DNA of 64,000 nt from positions 62,001 through 126,000 of the forward strand of contig CALUXD010000001.1 of assembly GCA_944324665.1 (NCBI GenBank), read 5' to 3'. Numbering within the stretch: position 1 is the first letter of the stretch; the number at the start of each line of letters is the position of its first letter. The position numbers were made by a program, and so were the translations under genes. This DNA comes from Candidatus Proelusimicrobium volucris. Its GTDB lineage: Bacteria > Elusimicrobiota > Elusimicrobia > Elusimicrobiales > Elusimicrobiaceae. The notes under the pieces are model-generated. The model was given only the letters and a program-made list of their open reading frames with translations. It did no database searches and was not told the DNA's origin. Shown piece by piece: positions 16,040 through 24,521 of the stretch.

Positions 16040-16735
16040 TTATTCTCCTTGTTTCGCGCCGAGGTAATGGCTTTTTAAAGCAAAAACCCGGTCATTGTAT
16101 TGTTTGCGGGAGTCATCTCCCTCTTCAAATGGTTTGGCGCCGCCGTTGGCGCGTTTGGCCGCCTCTATCTGTGCGGACATTTTCTTTTGATTTACCGTCA
16201 AGGTAAGGCAATCCCAATATTTTACGGACTGCTTTTCCTTCTCATCGTCGGCGAGGGCTTTATAGGTCATAATTCTGCCTTTTAATTCCTCGGGAGCGGC
16301 GTCTATATTCTCCTGCAGACTGAAGAAATAATCCATAAGCCCCTTCTTGACCGCGGAGGCCTTCTTCTCTTCGTCCGAAAAAGGTTTGGAATCCAACTCT
16401 TTAAATAAACCTTTGGACAATTCCCCTATATATTGGCCGTTTTCTTCCACGAATTTCCCGGCGGACAAATTAAAGCGTATAGCCTCCTGCATTCTGTTTA
16501 CGGCGGCCTCTTTAGCGGCTTTATCCTGCAAATCTTTACGGACTTTATCCACATCGCTGGGGACGGGTGCGGGCTCCGCGCCGCCTTTTTTAAGGGCCGC
16601 TATTTCCGCTTTTAATGCGGCAATTTGTTCGGCGACATCATTATTAGGTGCGGGGCTTCCTCCTCCGCCCGGTGCGGGATCTCCGTCCTTATCCATCAGA
16701 ACCCTGTCCTGCCATATCCTTAAAAGTCTTTTCAT
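16040..16735 (-). CDS. Scaffold-like head protein
   Basis: 231 residues: an N-terminal tail, a Gly/Pro linker (DPAPGGGGSPAPNNDVAEQI), a coiled coil (AALKAEIAALKK) and charged helices to the end. This composition is typical of phage scaffolding proteins or of the N-terminal part of capsid protease-scaffolds. No protease catalytic motif is visible. Position just before decoration and capsid genes fits. Confidence 0.6.
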   Translation of the reverse strand: MKRLLRIWQDRVLMDKDGDPAPGGGGSPAPNNDVAEQIAALKAEIAALKKGGAEPAPVPSDVDKVRKDLQDKAAKEAAVNRMQEAIRFNLSAGKFVEENGQYIGELSKGLFKELDSKPFSDEEKKASAVKKGLMDYFFSLQENIDAAPEELKGRIMTYKALADDEKEKQSVKYWDCLTLTVNQKKMSAQIEAAKRANGGAKPFEEGDDSRKQYNDRVFALKSHYLGAKQGE

Positions 16736-16768
16736 TTTCTGCTCCTTATTGATTTAATTTAAAATCCG

Positions 16769-16797
16769 TTGAAATTTCATTGTTTTTTAGCTATACT
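16769..16797 (+). promoter_or_regulatory. Sigma-70-type promoter facing against the late operon
   Basis: TTGAAA at 16769-16774, 17-bp spacer, TATACT at 16792-16797. This near-consensus promoter points rightward inside a leftward operon. Predicted transcription start is around 16804. No ORF follows, but a structured stretch ends in an intrinsic terminator at 16919. Confidence 0.7.
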
Positions 16798-16803
16798 ATC
16801 TTT

Positions 16804-16919
16804 GGATGCGGTACTTAAATGTACGAGTATGTGCGAGCCATACCTGCATGCAGGGAACTTATGGGATAGGTTTTAACCTTTGAAAAGGCTTTTTGCCTTG
16901 TCTGATAAGTTCCTTTTTT
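16804..16919 (+). ncRNA. Candidate phage small RNA, ~116 nt
   Basis: Lies in the only sizeable gap of the head operon (16736-16917), on the opposite strand. From 5': a small stem (GTAC with GTAC), stem GTATG-TGCGAGC-CATAC, palindrome CCTGCATGCAGG, then a long stem GGAACTTAT (16854-16862) with ATAAGTTCC (16905-16913). That stem encloses two small hairpins (AGGT/ACCT and AAGGC/GCCTT) and is followed by TTTTTT. Consensus promoter upstream and U-tract downstream define a unit. I do not recognise the family. It overlaps the end of the head-protein gene by two bases, so it would act mainly in trans. Confidence 0.62.
16854..16919 (+). terminator. Intrinsic terminator of the small RNA
   Basis: Nine perfect base pairs GGAACTTAT/ATAAGTTCC around two inner hairpins, followed by TTTTTTA on the plus strand. 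There is no U-tract on the minus strand, so it should not stop the late operon. Confidence 0.68.
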
Positions 16920-17889
16920 ATTGCTTTCCATAAAAAGTTTTAAACAATAAATGCTTCTTTTTCTTACCGATTGTTACAATCTCGGTGAAATGATGCCCTA
17001 TTTTCTTCTGAAATTTTAACCGACGCATACCGTTTTTTTTATTTTCCAAAGATACCCTGTCAAATTTCCATACAATATGGGGAATTAGCCTAAGTCTTTT
17101 CTTATCTATTACAACTTGTCCCGATTCAATTTCCTTATATTCACCGTGTCCGCTTAGTGCATGAAATACTGATTCTCCATCCATTTTAAAAACGAAGCCT
17201 TTTAATGATTCTCCTGTTTGTTTCTCAATTTTCCTTACGGTTTTACTTGGCAATTTCCCAAAATTGACTGTCAAATTATTGTTTTGAAAATTATGTTTTA
17301 TAGCATTTTCATAAAGCGCATCAGTCTTAATAGTAATGTTTTGGGATATATGTCCTAAAAAAGCTTTTTCTTGAGAACTATACATCAAGACTTCTTCTTC
17401 TCCCAGCCACTCGATGCCGCACTGGCAGCCGTAACGCTCGCCGGGCATATTGCCTTCTTTGTCGCCTTCCCCTACGCGGAAAATCTTGCCGTATAAAAGC
17501 CCATGCTGAGGGTCCGGGTTTTCCGCGCTGCTCGGCATCCACCTGTAAAACTCCCCTTTGTGCTTGGCTTTTAAATCTTGGATTTTGTCAAAGACTACGG
17601 CCTGCTCTATCCTTTGCCTTAAAAGGTTTTCGCCGCCTACGGCCGCTTCAAAAGCTTGGGCTTTGCCGAAATCTTCCGCCGCGATTAAATCCTTATACTT
17701 GGCCTTATATTGTAAAAGAACATCGTAAACCGTCTTATCTATGGGCCGGCCTGTGGCAAGCCTTGCCCGGTTCATAGCGCTTATGGCGCCTTTTTGCAGG
17801 CTAAAGTTTTTAGACACAAGGCCCTGCGTGTAAAAACTCTTGGGCATTACCTGCTTTAAAAATCTGTCGGGATAAAACCTCTCGCCCAT
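16918..17889 (-). CDS. Head morphogenesis protein with C-terminal PBECR-type nuclease domain
   Basis: 323 residues. The N-terminal two thirds are a minor head protein (SPP1 gp7/Mu F-like) with WMPSSAENPDPQH, then GKIFRVGEGDKEGNMPGERY and GCQCGIEWL, the usual Cys-containing ending of that domain. The C-terminal 120 residues (GKLPSKTVRKIEKQTGESLK, HALSGHGEYKE, RLRLIPHIVWKFDRVSLENK, KIGHHFTEIVTIGKK) fit the phage barnase-EndoU-colicin-RelE-like (PBECR) nuclease group that phages attach to head proteins, perhaps for delivery with DNA. The C-terminal part is visibly more AT-rich, as if swapped in. Nuclease activity is inference. Confidence 0.75.
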   Translation of the reverse strand: MGERFYPDRFLKQVMPKSFYTQGLVSKNFSLQKGAISAMNRARLATGRPIDKTVYDVLLQYKAKYKDLIAAEDFGKAQAFEAAVGGENLLRQRIEQAVVFDKIQDLKAKHKGEFYRWMPSSAENPDPQHGLLYGKIFRVGEGDKEGNMPGERYGCQCGIEWLGEEEVLMYSSQEKAFLGHISQNITIKTDALYENAIKHNFQNNNLTVNFGKLPSKTVRKIEKQTGESLKGFVFKMDGESVFHALSGHGEYKEIESGQVVIDKKRLRLIPHIVWKFDRVSLENKKNGMRRLKFQKKIGHHFTEIVTIGKKKKHLLFKTFYGKQ

Positions 17890-17892
17890 AGC

Positions 17893-18861
17893 TTACCCCA
17901 TAATTTCTTTTATCAGCTTGTCCTTGTATTCCTTGGGGAACAAATCTTCTCCCACCGCTTCCAAAACAGGCAACAGATTTGCAATTTCGGCAAATTTTCG
18001 CCAACGGGAAGTCTTGAAAATCAAATGTGTTCCCAAAAGGCTGTCGCAGACAGGCTTAAAAATGGAATTAAAATAATATCTTAACCCCCGCTCAACGGCC
18101 TCGGCGTCGCCTTCGCCGGTATTGTTAAGGCCAGACGTCAAAATACCCGAAATATAGGCTTTAGGCAAACCGCTTACCATGGACATCAATCCAAACAAAA
18201 CGTCAAGCGCGACTTCCATGGGCTCGCTGTCGAATTTGGGTAAATCCACCACATCGGAAGCGTCCAACAATGCCCCTTTCCCCTCTTTAAGGCCTTTCTC
18301 TATTGCCTTAGCCTGTTTAATCGCGTCCTCGGCATTTTGGTTTGATACCGAATCTCTCAGCCCAGCTATTCTTAAAAGCACGCTTTGGCTGATTTTAAGG
18401 CCGGTATTTGCGTTTACCAGAAGGCTCTCCACCAATGAAGCGAGTACCAAAAGAATCGTCGCCTTTTTAAAATTTGAGAAAGAAATCTTCACGCCCTTTT
18501 TCCCGGCGGGATTATCGTCAATTTCCCGCTCCTCGCTCTTATTGGCCACGCGTACGAAACCGCCGTCGTACACCAAATAAAGCGAACCCGTGCGGTTTAA
18601 CATGCCGTTGGCAAGCAATGTAATCAGCCCCTGCCTGGCCGAGGTAGAAACAACGCTGTCCCACAATGCTTTTTGTTTTTCTTCCGGGAAATCACCCGCC
18701 AAACTAAAACAATCAGTCAAAATCTTGTGGAAAAATTGAAAAACAAAAACGGACGTAAACTCCGCGTCTTTCCCGCCGTAAACAAGCGGGAACGCCAATG
18801 ATACGGAATAATCCGTTGCCGTTCTGTTCTGCTGAAAATTAAAAATTCCCTTTATGTTCAT
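17893..18861 (-). CDS. Portal protein
   Basis: 322 residues, short for a portal (usually 400-550). The typical portal clip/wing helix is clear: LMSMVSGLPKAYISGILTSG then LNNTGEGDAEAVERGLRYYF and a following helix. Order terminase-portal-head morphogenesis is standard. It overlaps the terminase gene by 23 bases. A short variant portal is more likely than a truncation because the reading frame starts and ends cleanly. Confidence 0.75.
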   Translation of the reverse strand: MNIKGIFNFQQNRTATDYSVSLAFPLVYGGKDAEFTSVFVFQFFHKILTDCFSLAGDFPEEKQKALWDSVVSTSARQGLITLLANGMLNRTGSLYLVYDGGFVRVANKSEEREIDDNPAGKKGVKISFSNFKKATILLVLASLVESLLVNANTGLKISQSVLLRIAGLRDSVSNQNAEDAIKQAKAIEKGLKEGKGALLDASDVVDLPKFDSEPMEVALDVLFGLMSMVSGLPKAYISGILTSGLNNTGEGDAEAVERGLRYYFNSIFKPVCDSLLGTHLIFKTSRWRKFAEIANLLPVLEAVGEDLFPKEYKDKLIKEIMG

Positions 18862-20443
18862 CCGTTATTTTTCCTATATACATCATTAAATTTGCCAACG
18901 CGTCAGGCGCGTCGTCGTGTTCCGCATTATATTCATATTCAAGCACCATATCGTTAAAAGCCTTTTGCGCGTTTTGAAAAGCAGGCCTCTTTAAAAGCGG
19001 CGGCAAAGTATTGCACAATCTGATATTATCCCTATACATAGCCGCGTTCATAATGCGCGCATGCTTATTATTGGTACTTTTCCACCCTTTAACATTGGCG
19101 CCCATTTGCCTTAAAACCATAACCGGGTGTTTGCCTACCCCGTTCGTTTCAAAAGCAAATTTCACGCAATTAAAGGCTTTCATAACCTCTACAATATCGT
19201 CTAAGCAGTCGTCCCAAGCCTTCTGCCATGCGAATCCGACAAAAATCAACTGATCAAAATTCGCCGCGCACATTGCAAAAGCGGTATAATCGTTGCCTTC
19301 GTGGCTGGGATCAATAAAGCCGGCGCAAGTCCCTTTCGGGAAAAAATCCGCAAATTGCACTTTCGCAAAAGGTATCCTGTCCATATCCTCTATCTTTAAA
19401 AAGTACGAAGCCTGAATACTCCTTTCACTTACCCCCGCGGCCCGCTGTGCTTCCAAGTCTGTGTCGAGTTCCGCGATTGAGCCGTACGGCACTTCCATTT
19501 TTCTAACGCCATGTTGTCTGCGAAATTTAGCGTAAACATCTTTGCTGTGGACAGGCTGCCCAAGTAAAGTTATATTCGGAGTCAGTTTAAAAAGTTCGTC
19601 TACAACCTTGTCCACGCGCACACGCTCGGCTCTGCTGTCGTCGTCGGGCGTTATGATGTCGTCGCAGAGGATAAATTTAGGATGTTTCCCCCTGAACCCT
19701 TTTGACCTTACAGGTAAAGCCGTCAAATTAGCGTCCTTACCGATAAGCCCCGCCACCCGCACCTGTTTGCTTGATTTCCGTGCCAAAATAATACCGTTTG
19801 CCTCCAAAACATTCGCCACCTCAAGGCATATATCCGCGCCTCGGCTTTTTTCCTTAGTGACCAATAGGCAGGTAAAAAGCGGATCTAGATATATCGCATA
19901 AGCCACGCCGCAAATACTTATATAATCCGTCTTACCGTAACCGCGAGATCCCAAAATCATATTCGCCCCGCCTTGCAAAGCGAAATCTTTCATTTCAATT
20001 TGCTTCGGATAGGGTTTTGGATAGCAGGCATTTAGGCAAAATTGAACGAAATCAACTTTCCCCGCCGCACTATCCGGGCTTTTCTCTTCACGCTCGGGGA
20101 TATAACTGCCCGGCTTACTCATAATGTCAAAGAACTTAAAAGCCAGTTTGGCCTGTTCCAGCGTCAACTTGTCCGTCTTGGAACTTAAAAGTGTTTTCTT
20201 CAGCCTAAAAACCAAGGCTTTGGTCCCGATCATTTTAGTACCGTCGGACAAAGTTATTTCCTCGGCAAACTCCTCGGCTATATTGTCCAGCAAACGGTTA
20301 CGGTCGTGCCACTTTCTAAGGCCCTCGCTTTTTGCCTGCGGGCTGGGCTGATTTACGGCGCTGAATCTATGCTCTTTCGGCGGGATAATCCCGCCCTTGC
20401 CCGCCTTGTCACTCTTATTGGTACTTTTCTTTTTGCGGGGCAT
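18839..20443 (-). CDS. Terminase large subunit, with N-terminal extension
   Basis: 534 residues. Packaging ATPase: Walker A GSRGYGKT (165-172), Walker B KFILCDD (about 255). RNase-H-like nuclease: GFIDPSHEGNDYTAF with first Asp, FAFETNGVG, and last acidic motif HDDAPDALANL. Residues 1-130 contain a basic tail and a helical region (HRFSAVNQPSPQAKSEGLRK, LLDNIAEEFAEEITL) that resembles small-terminase/DNA-binding proteins of other phages. No separate small subunit is visible, so it may be fused here. It cuts and pumps phage DNA into the prohead. Confidence 0.88.
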   Translation of the reverse strand: MPRKKKSTNKSDKAGKGGIIPPKEHRFSAVNQPSPQAKSEGLRKWHDRNRLLDNIAEEFAEEITLSDGTKMIGTKALVFRLKKTLLSSKTDKLTLEQAKLAFKFFDIMSKPGSYIPEREEKSPDSAAGKVDFVQFCLNACYPKPYPKQIEMKDFALQGGANMILGSRGYGKTDYISICGVAYAIYLDPLFTCLLVTKEKSRGADICLEVANVLEANGIILARKSSKQVRVAGLIGKDANLTALPVRSKGFRGKHPKFILCDDIITPDDDSRAERVRVDKVVDELFKLTPNITLLGQPVHSKDVYAKFRRQHGVRKMEVPYGSIAELDTDLEAQRAAGVSERSIQASYFLKIEDMDRIPFAKVQFADFFPKGTCAGFIDPSHEGNDYTAFAMCAANFDQLIFVGFAWQKAWDDCLDDIVEVMKAFNCVKFAFETNGVGKHPVMVLRQMGANVKGWKSTNNKHARIMNAAMYRDNIRLCNTLPPLLKRPAFQNAQKAFNDMVLEYEYNAEHDDAPDALANLMMYIGKITDEHKGNF

Positions 20444-21763
20444 TTACGCCCCCTTTACCCGTTCGGCCGTCTTACCCGTAAACTTTTCCCAACGCGTTAA
20501 AATTACGTCGCAATAGTGCGGATCAATCTCCGCCGCGCGGCACCTTCTAAGCAATTGCTCGCACGCAATTAAAGTGGATCCGCTTCCGCCGAACAAATCC
20601 AAAACTATATCGCCTTTTTGGGAACTGTTTTCAATAAATTGCGCCAATAGCTTTATCGGCTTCATAGTCGGGTGTAAATCGTTTTTAAGAGGTTTATCCA
20701 CGCGTATAATATCTGGGGTTAAAAAGGCCATTAAATCTTTTATCGCAGAGCGCAGTTCCGCCTCATTCATAAAATCAAAATCTTCAATGGCATTTGCCTT
20801 ATTGCGCCCGCCGTTCCACGTCCCTATGCTTTTCCCCTTACAGCCAAAGAGGCAAGGCTCATATATGTTTTGGTATTTCGCCCCGCCCAAAACAAATTGA
20901 TTCTTAAGCCAAATAAGCTGTTGTTTAAAGGTCAGCCCGGAACGCTCCAAAGCCGTGATAAATACGCCTTTGCCCAGTTCCTTATAGAAAACGTAAAAAG
21001 AGCCCTTTTCTTTTAAAGCGGCAAAAATGTTTTGGTAAATTTTCGCTAAAAAGGCTTCAAATTCTTTAGCCGGCAAATGGTCGTTTTTAATTTTTTGAGT
21101 TCTGCGAGGTTCGCTGTTACCCGCGCCCTGATAGTTCATGTTATAAGGCGGGTCCGTAAGCACCAAATCCGCGCTTAAACCGCCCATTAAGAGGTTAATT
21201 GCGCTACGTTCGGTACTGTCCGCGCAAATTAAGAGATGTTCGCCCAAACGCCATATATCCCCTTCCTTAACGCGCGGAGTGATTTCTTCTTCTTCGGGCA
21301 AATCAACTTCCACGATTTCGGCAGGCTTATCGCCGTCCAAAATAATATCGCTTAAATATATGCTTTTGTCCGAAACGGCATAATCGGTTAAATCCGCCGC
21401 GGTTAAATCATACTCCGCCAGTAAAGCCGAAAGCTGTTCCATATCGGTGGTGCCGTCGCTTTGATTGTCGGCCAAAGCTATTTTGGTAATTATTTTATTG
21501 TCAGTTAAATCGGGGAACAGAATAATATCGGCCGTTTCAAAACCAAGCTCCCTATACGCTTTTAAACGCTGGTTCCCGCCGATAATTTGGTAAGTGCCGT
21601 CCTCTTTGCCGGCAATGGCTAAAAGGGGTTTAAAAACTCCAAGTTCTTTTATTTTATTTTTAAGACGGGCAAACGCCTCCGGCGAAATATCGCGGAAGTT
21701 TTTATCCCACAGATTAAGATTTTTAAGCGGAATATTTTTTACAAATTCAGTTTTTATACCCAT
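20444..21763 (-). CDS. ParB-like domain fused to DNA (N4/N6) methyltransferase
   Basis: 439 residues. Residues 1-110 are ParB/Srx-like (FKPLLAIAG, YQIIGGNQRLKAYRELGFE). From about 165 comes a beta-class methyltransferase: motif IV DPPYNMNYQG near 205, target-recognition middle, motif I DLFGGSGSTLIACEQ near 395. These orphan enzymes are common next to phage terminases. They modify phage DNA, perhaps against host restriction or to mark packaging sites. No cognate nuclease is adjacent. It is the first gene after a leftward terminator, so the late operon probably starts close by. Confidence 0.88.
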   Translation of the reverse strand: MGIKTEFVKNIPLKNLNLWDKNFRDISPEAFARLKNKIKELGVFKPLLAIAGKEDGTYQIIGGNQRLKAYRELGFETADIILFPDLTDNKIITKIALADNQSDGTTDMEQLSALLAEYDLTAADLTDYAVSDKSIYLSDIILDGDKPAEIVEVDLPEEEEITPRVKEGDIWRLGEHLLICADSTERSAINLLMGGLSADLVLTDPPYNMNYQGAGNSEPRRTQKIKNDHLPAKEFEAFLAKIYQNIFAALKEKGSFYVFYKELGKGVFITALERSGLTFKQQLIWLKNQFVLGGAKYQNIYEPCLFGCKGKSIGTWNGGRNKANAIEDFDFMNEAELRSAIKDLMAFLTPDIIRVDKPLKNDLHPTMKPIKLLAQFIENSSQKGDIVLDLFGGSGSTLIACEQLLRRCRAAEIDPHYCDVILTRWEKFTGKTAERVKGA

Positions 21764-21793
21764 TAAAAAGTGCTAAGCACCCGGGTTTAGGCA

Positions 21794-21846
21794 ATAAAAA
21801 AGCCGCCCCGAAAGTGTGCACAATAGGCATAACTTTCAGATCGGCT
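21794..21846 (-). terminator. Intrinsic terminator between cassette and late operon
   Basis: On the minus strand AGCCG-ATCT-GAAAGT pairs with ACTTTC-GGGG-CGGCT across a 4x4 internal loop and is followed by TTTTTTAT. It ends transcription of the early region and AT-rich cassette. The remaining gap 21847-21935 is AT-rich and shows nothing else. Confidence 0.72.
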
Positions 21847-21935
21847 ATATCTAAAGATATTTTTACTAATTTTTAACCAAAAATCAAGGATATAATGCTT
21901 TTAATTATCTTAATACAAGTTAATGTTATAAAAAT

Positions 21936-22775
21936 CTATTTAATGTATACATAATATAGAAAATGAGTATTATCATAAAATGTTAGGAGAAATAATCCAA
22001 TATTCTTATATACATTACTACTTTTAGGCTCCATAATAACAAAACTATATTTAAAAACACCATTTTGTAAACTTTTATTAAAAATTTTTATTATGCCCTC
22101 TTGCTTGTCAAGAACTCTATTCCCTCGCAATAATTCGCTAATAATATCTTTGAAACTTTTATCTAAAAGAAAAACTATCCCGTTATCGGTGTAAGTTTCT
22201 TTTTTTAATAACTTATTAGAGTGTAAAAATGCTATATTATCTCTTAAAACTTTCTTGGTTTCTATATAATATATTCCTCGTATAATTTTTATTAAAGTTT
22301 TATTTAATGCTATTCTAGCATCTGCCCACATATTGCAAGTGGAAGTGCTTCCTAATACTACCCCAGAAGAGGTCTTTATTACTGTTCCACTTCTCATATT
22401 CGTATTAATATTGTTAATTATCTTTTGGTTTTTGTATATAGGTTTTAGTTTTTTAGCTTCTAGAACCTTTGTCGCGAGGTTATTTCTATCTGCACTCATG
22501 ATTGTAATAAAAACAGTAAAAAGCTCATCCCATTTACTAGCAGAATTATTACACTCAAAACAAGCAGGAACTATTATGTTATCTTTATTTGGAATAGATT
22601 TTATATCATTAAGCCCAACATGTTGTTTGAAAAAGGACTCTGGAGGAATATGCTCTATAGTAGCGCCTTGATTTAGTTTACATTTTACACGTTTTTTACA
22701 TATAAGATTAATGCAAATTTGTTTTCCACAAGAATAGCATTGACCTGCAATATAGTGGGTACAAATAGGATTCAT
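21936..22775 (-). CDS. HNH endonuclease-like protein (cassette gene 3)
   Basis: 279 residues. The N-terminus is Cys-rich and probably zinc-binding (CTHYIAGQCYSCGKQICINL then CKKRVKC). HNH core: TIEHIPPESFF, then IIVPACFECNNSASKWDELF, with His and Asn/His positions of the HNH_5 type. About 180 residues of helical/beta sequence follow with no known domain. Strongly AT-rich like its two upstream neighbours, 7 bases behind gene 2. The likely effector (DNA or RNA cutting) of a three-gene module. Activity is inferred from motifs only. Confidence 0.72.
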   Translation of the reverse strand: MNPICTHYIAGQCYSCGKQICINLICKKRVKCKLNQGATIEHIPPESFFKQHVGLNDIKSIPNKDNIIVPACFECNNSASKWDELFTVFITIMSADRNNLATKVLEAKKLKPIYKNQKIINNINTNMRSGTVIKTSSGVVLGSTSTCNMWADARIALNKTLIKIIRGIYYIETKKVLRDNIAFLHSNKLLKKETYTDNGIVFLLDKSFKDIISELLRGNRVLDKQEGIIKIFNKSLQNGVFKYSFVIMEPKSSNVYKNIGLFLLTFYDNTHFLYYVYIK

Positions 22776-22782
22776 ATATAAT

Positions 22783-23574
22783 TTAAAATAAAGACAACTG
22801 TTCCGGAATAGTAGTATGTGGAGGGTAAAAAATACCTATAATAAGAAAAGGATTTTTTGAAACAGCGTGACATGCTAATGTCGTTCCTAAAAAGAAAGAA
22901 ATATCACGATTATGTACAAAGTTATCAAAATATTGTTCTTTAACCTTTTGGCAAGCAAAATCTTCGCCCTTATTTGCATATTTCAAATATAATCTTCCTA
23001 TTTCCCAGTCTTCTATCATTAATTTAGATCTGTGGCCACTATCATCTTCAAAAATATACTTAAATTTATACGGTATTTTTTTAACTTTTTTAAAATTATT
23101 ATCAAAAAGCTCTAGCTGTTTAGCTGCTTTTTCCTCCCACTGTTCTTCTTGTTTTTCCCAAATAAAATTAATAATTTTTGTAGGTTTAAAATGTGCTAAT
23201 GATAGGAAATTAGGCTTCTTAGATTTAGCTATTAACTTTGGAAGATTAGTAAATATAGGGACTTTAGTTAACCATTCTTTACGTTGTTTCCAATTATTTT
23301 TTGTATCTAAATGATCTTTTATAACAGGGGCACCAAGTGGACGATAGCTTTCAGGACGAAAATCTTTAGTCCTTTTTAAGATATCAACTTCTACTATATC
23401 ATACTTGGCATATTGTTTATCATATGGCAAAGCTCTAAAGACAATAGGATACAACCTCACCCACTTTCCAGTTTCTGTTATCCCAGCAGTACAAACAAGT
23501 TCATCATATTTTCTAGATGGTGTAGGATAGGTTTTTACTAAAATTAATACTTTCTGTTTACCTGACAAAGTCAT
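22783..23574 (-). CDS. Uncharacterised DUF488-associated protein (cassette gene 2)
   Basis: 263 residues from ATG 23574, which overlaps the DUF488 stop as ATGA. A start 8 codons upstream at 23598 is less likely. The N-terminal motif KVLILVKTYPTPSRKYDELV, then CTAGITETGKWVRLYPIVFR and YDIVEVDI, looks OB-fold-like and belongs to an uncharacterised family I associate with DUF488 genes in many genomes. The C-terminal part has LMIEDWEIGRLYLKYANKGE and a DISFFLGTT-ending beta domain. No catalytic motif seen. AT-rich. Could bind or sense nucleic acid. Confidence 0.6.
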   Translation of the reverse strand: MTLSGKQKVLILVKTYPTPSRKYDELVCTAGITETGKWVRLYPIVFRALPYDKQYAKYDIVEVDILKRTKDFRPESYRPLGAPVIKDHLDTKNNWKQRKEWLTKVPIFTNLPKLIAKSKKPNFLSLAHFKPTKIINFIWEKQEEQWEEKAAKQLELFDNNFKKVKKIPYKFKYIFEDDSGHRSKLMIEDWEIGRLYLKYANKGEDFACQKVKEQYFDNFVHNRDISFFLGTTLACHAVSKNPFLIIGIFYPPHTTIPEQLSLF

Positions 23575-24458
23575 AGGTGCTCCATGGTAAAGTCCCACCC
23601 TGGCAATGTTGCTATATGTTGCGCAATCCTTTTACGATGGCAAAAATTGCTATCCGCCTCAAAACATGTTAATGCTATCTTTTTATTTATTTTCAATATA
23701 TGTAAAATTTTATTAAGTATTTCTTTTCGTACAGGCAAAACCGTCTTCTCATAATCATCAAACAGATTGTTGTAACTTTTTATATCTGACAAATTTTTTC
23801 TCTTGTCAGATTCAACACCAAGTTCAGGAAAATGCATATATAATATACCCAAATCGTTGGCATAAGTGGATAAAACTGGTTTAGAAAACCCATATTTCAT
23901 ACTAATAGGGTTTTTACGAACATCAATAAGGACTTTAATGTTTTTTAACAAAAGCGCATTAAAATATGACTCTACACTTTTACCTTCATATCCTATTGTA
24001 TATAGCACAGTTCTATTGTTAGAATCAAATATTTTGGAAATATTATTTTTAATTGATGGCGTAAGGAAATCTTTCAAGATACTTTTAGACGCATAAAAAG
24101 GGAAGGTGTTATAAGTATATCGTATTAAATCTTCTTTTGAATAACTTCTAAATCTAGAGAGTAAAAAAGAGATTGCTGCATTATCTTTTGATTTTATCTT
24201 ATGATTATTTTCATCAAATTTAAGTAAAATAATATTATGTGGCCCACTTTTAAAACTTACCAATCCGTCATTACCCATACAATTCAAATCTGAATAGGCT
24301 GTAAACGAAAAACAACCTTGTTTATATGGAACAAAATCATAATAAGATAATCCGCCCTCAGTATTAAGTAGAAAAAGTAATTTCATAAAAGAAACTTTAT
24401 CTACATTCCCACCAAGAACCCTTAATAAATTCAAAATAATTTTTCTTCTATATAACAT
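23571..24458 (-). CDS. DUF488 protein with N-terminal SocA/antitoxin-like region (cassette gene 1)
   Basis: 295 residues. Residues 1-110 resemble a winged-helix/SocA-like region (NVDKVSFMKLLFLLNTEGGL, then YYDFVPYKQGCFSFTAYSDL). Residues 145-290 are DUF488: YTIGYEGKSVESYFNALLLK, LIDVRKNPISMKYGFSK, YMHFPELGV, and the Cys/His end LTCFEADSNFCHRKRIAQHI. DUF488 function is not established to my knowledge. Its conserved Arg, Cys and His residues suggest an enzyme. First gene of an AT-rich operon with its own extended -10 promoter ending 6 bases before the ATG. Confidence 0.72.
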   Translation of the reverse strand: MLYRRKIILNLLRVLGGNVDKVSFMKLLFLLNTEGGLSYYDFVPYKQGCFSFTAYSDLNCMGNDGLVSFKSGPHNIILLKFDENNHKIKSKDNAAISFLLSRFRSYSKEDLIRYTYNTFPFYASKSILKDFLTPSIKNNISKIFDSNNRTVLYTIGYEGKSVESYFNALLLKNIKVLIDVRKNPISMKYGFSKPVLSTYANDLGILYMHFPELGVESDKRKNLSDIKSYNNLFDDYEKTVLPVRKEILNKILHILKINKKIALTCFEADSNFCHRKRIAQHIATLPGWDFTMEHL

Positions 24459-24464
24459 ATTTTC

Positions 24465-24473
24465 ATTTTATCA
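24465..24473 (-). promoter_or_regulatory. Extended -10 promoter of the AT-rich cassette
   Basis: TGA-TAAAAT on the minus strand, with the -10 ending 6 bases before ATG 24458, so transcription would start at the ATG (leaderless). No good -35. It would let the cassette be expressed in the lysogen even when the early promoter is repressed. Confidence 0.5.
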
Positions 24474-24521
24474 AATCATTAGTTAAAATCCATACTAAAA
24501 AATTAAAACTACAGTAAATAA

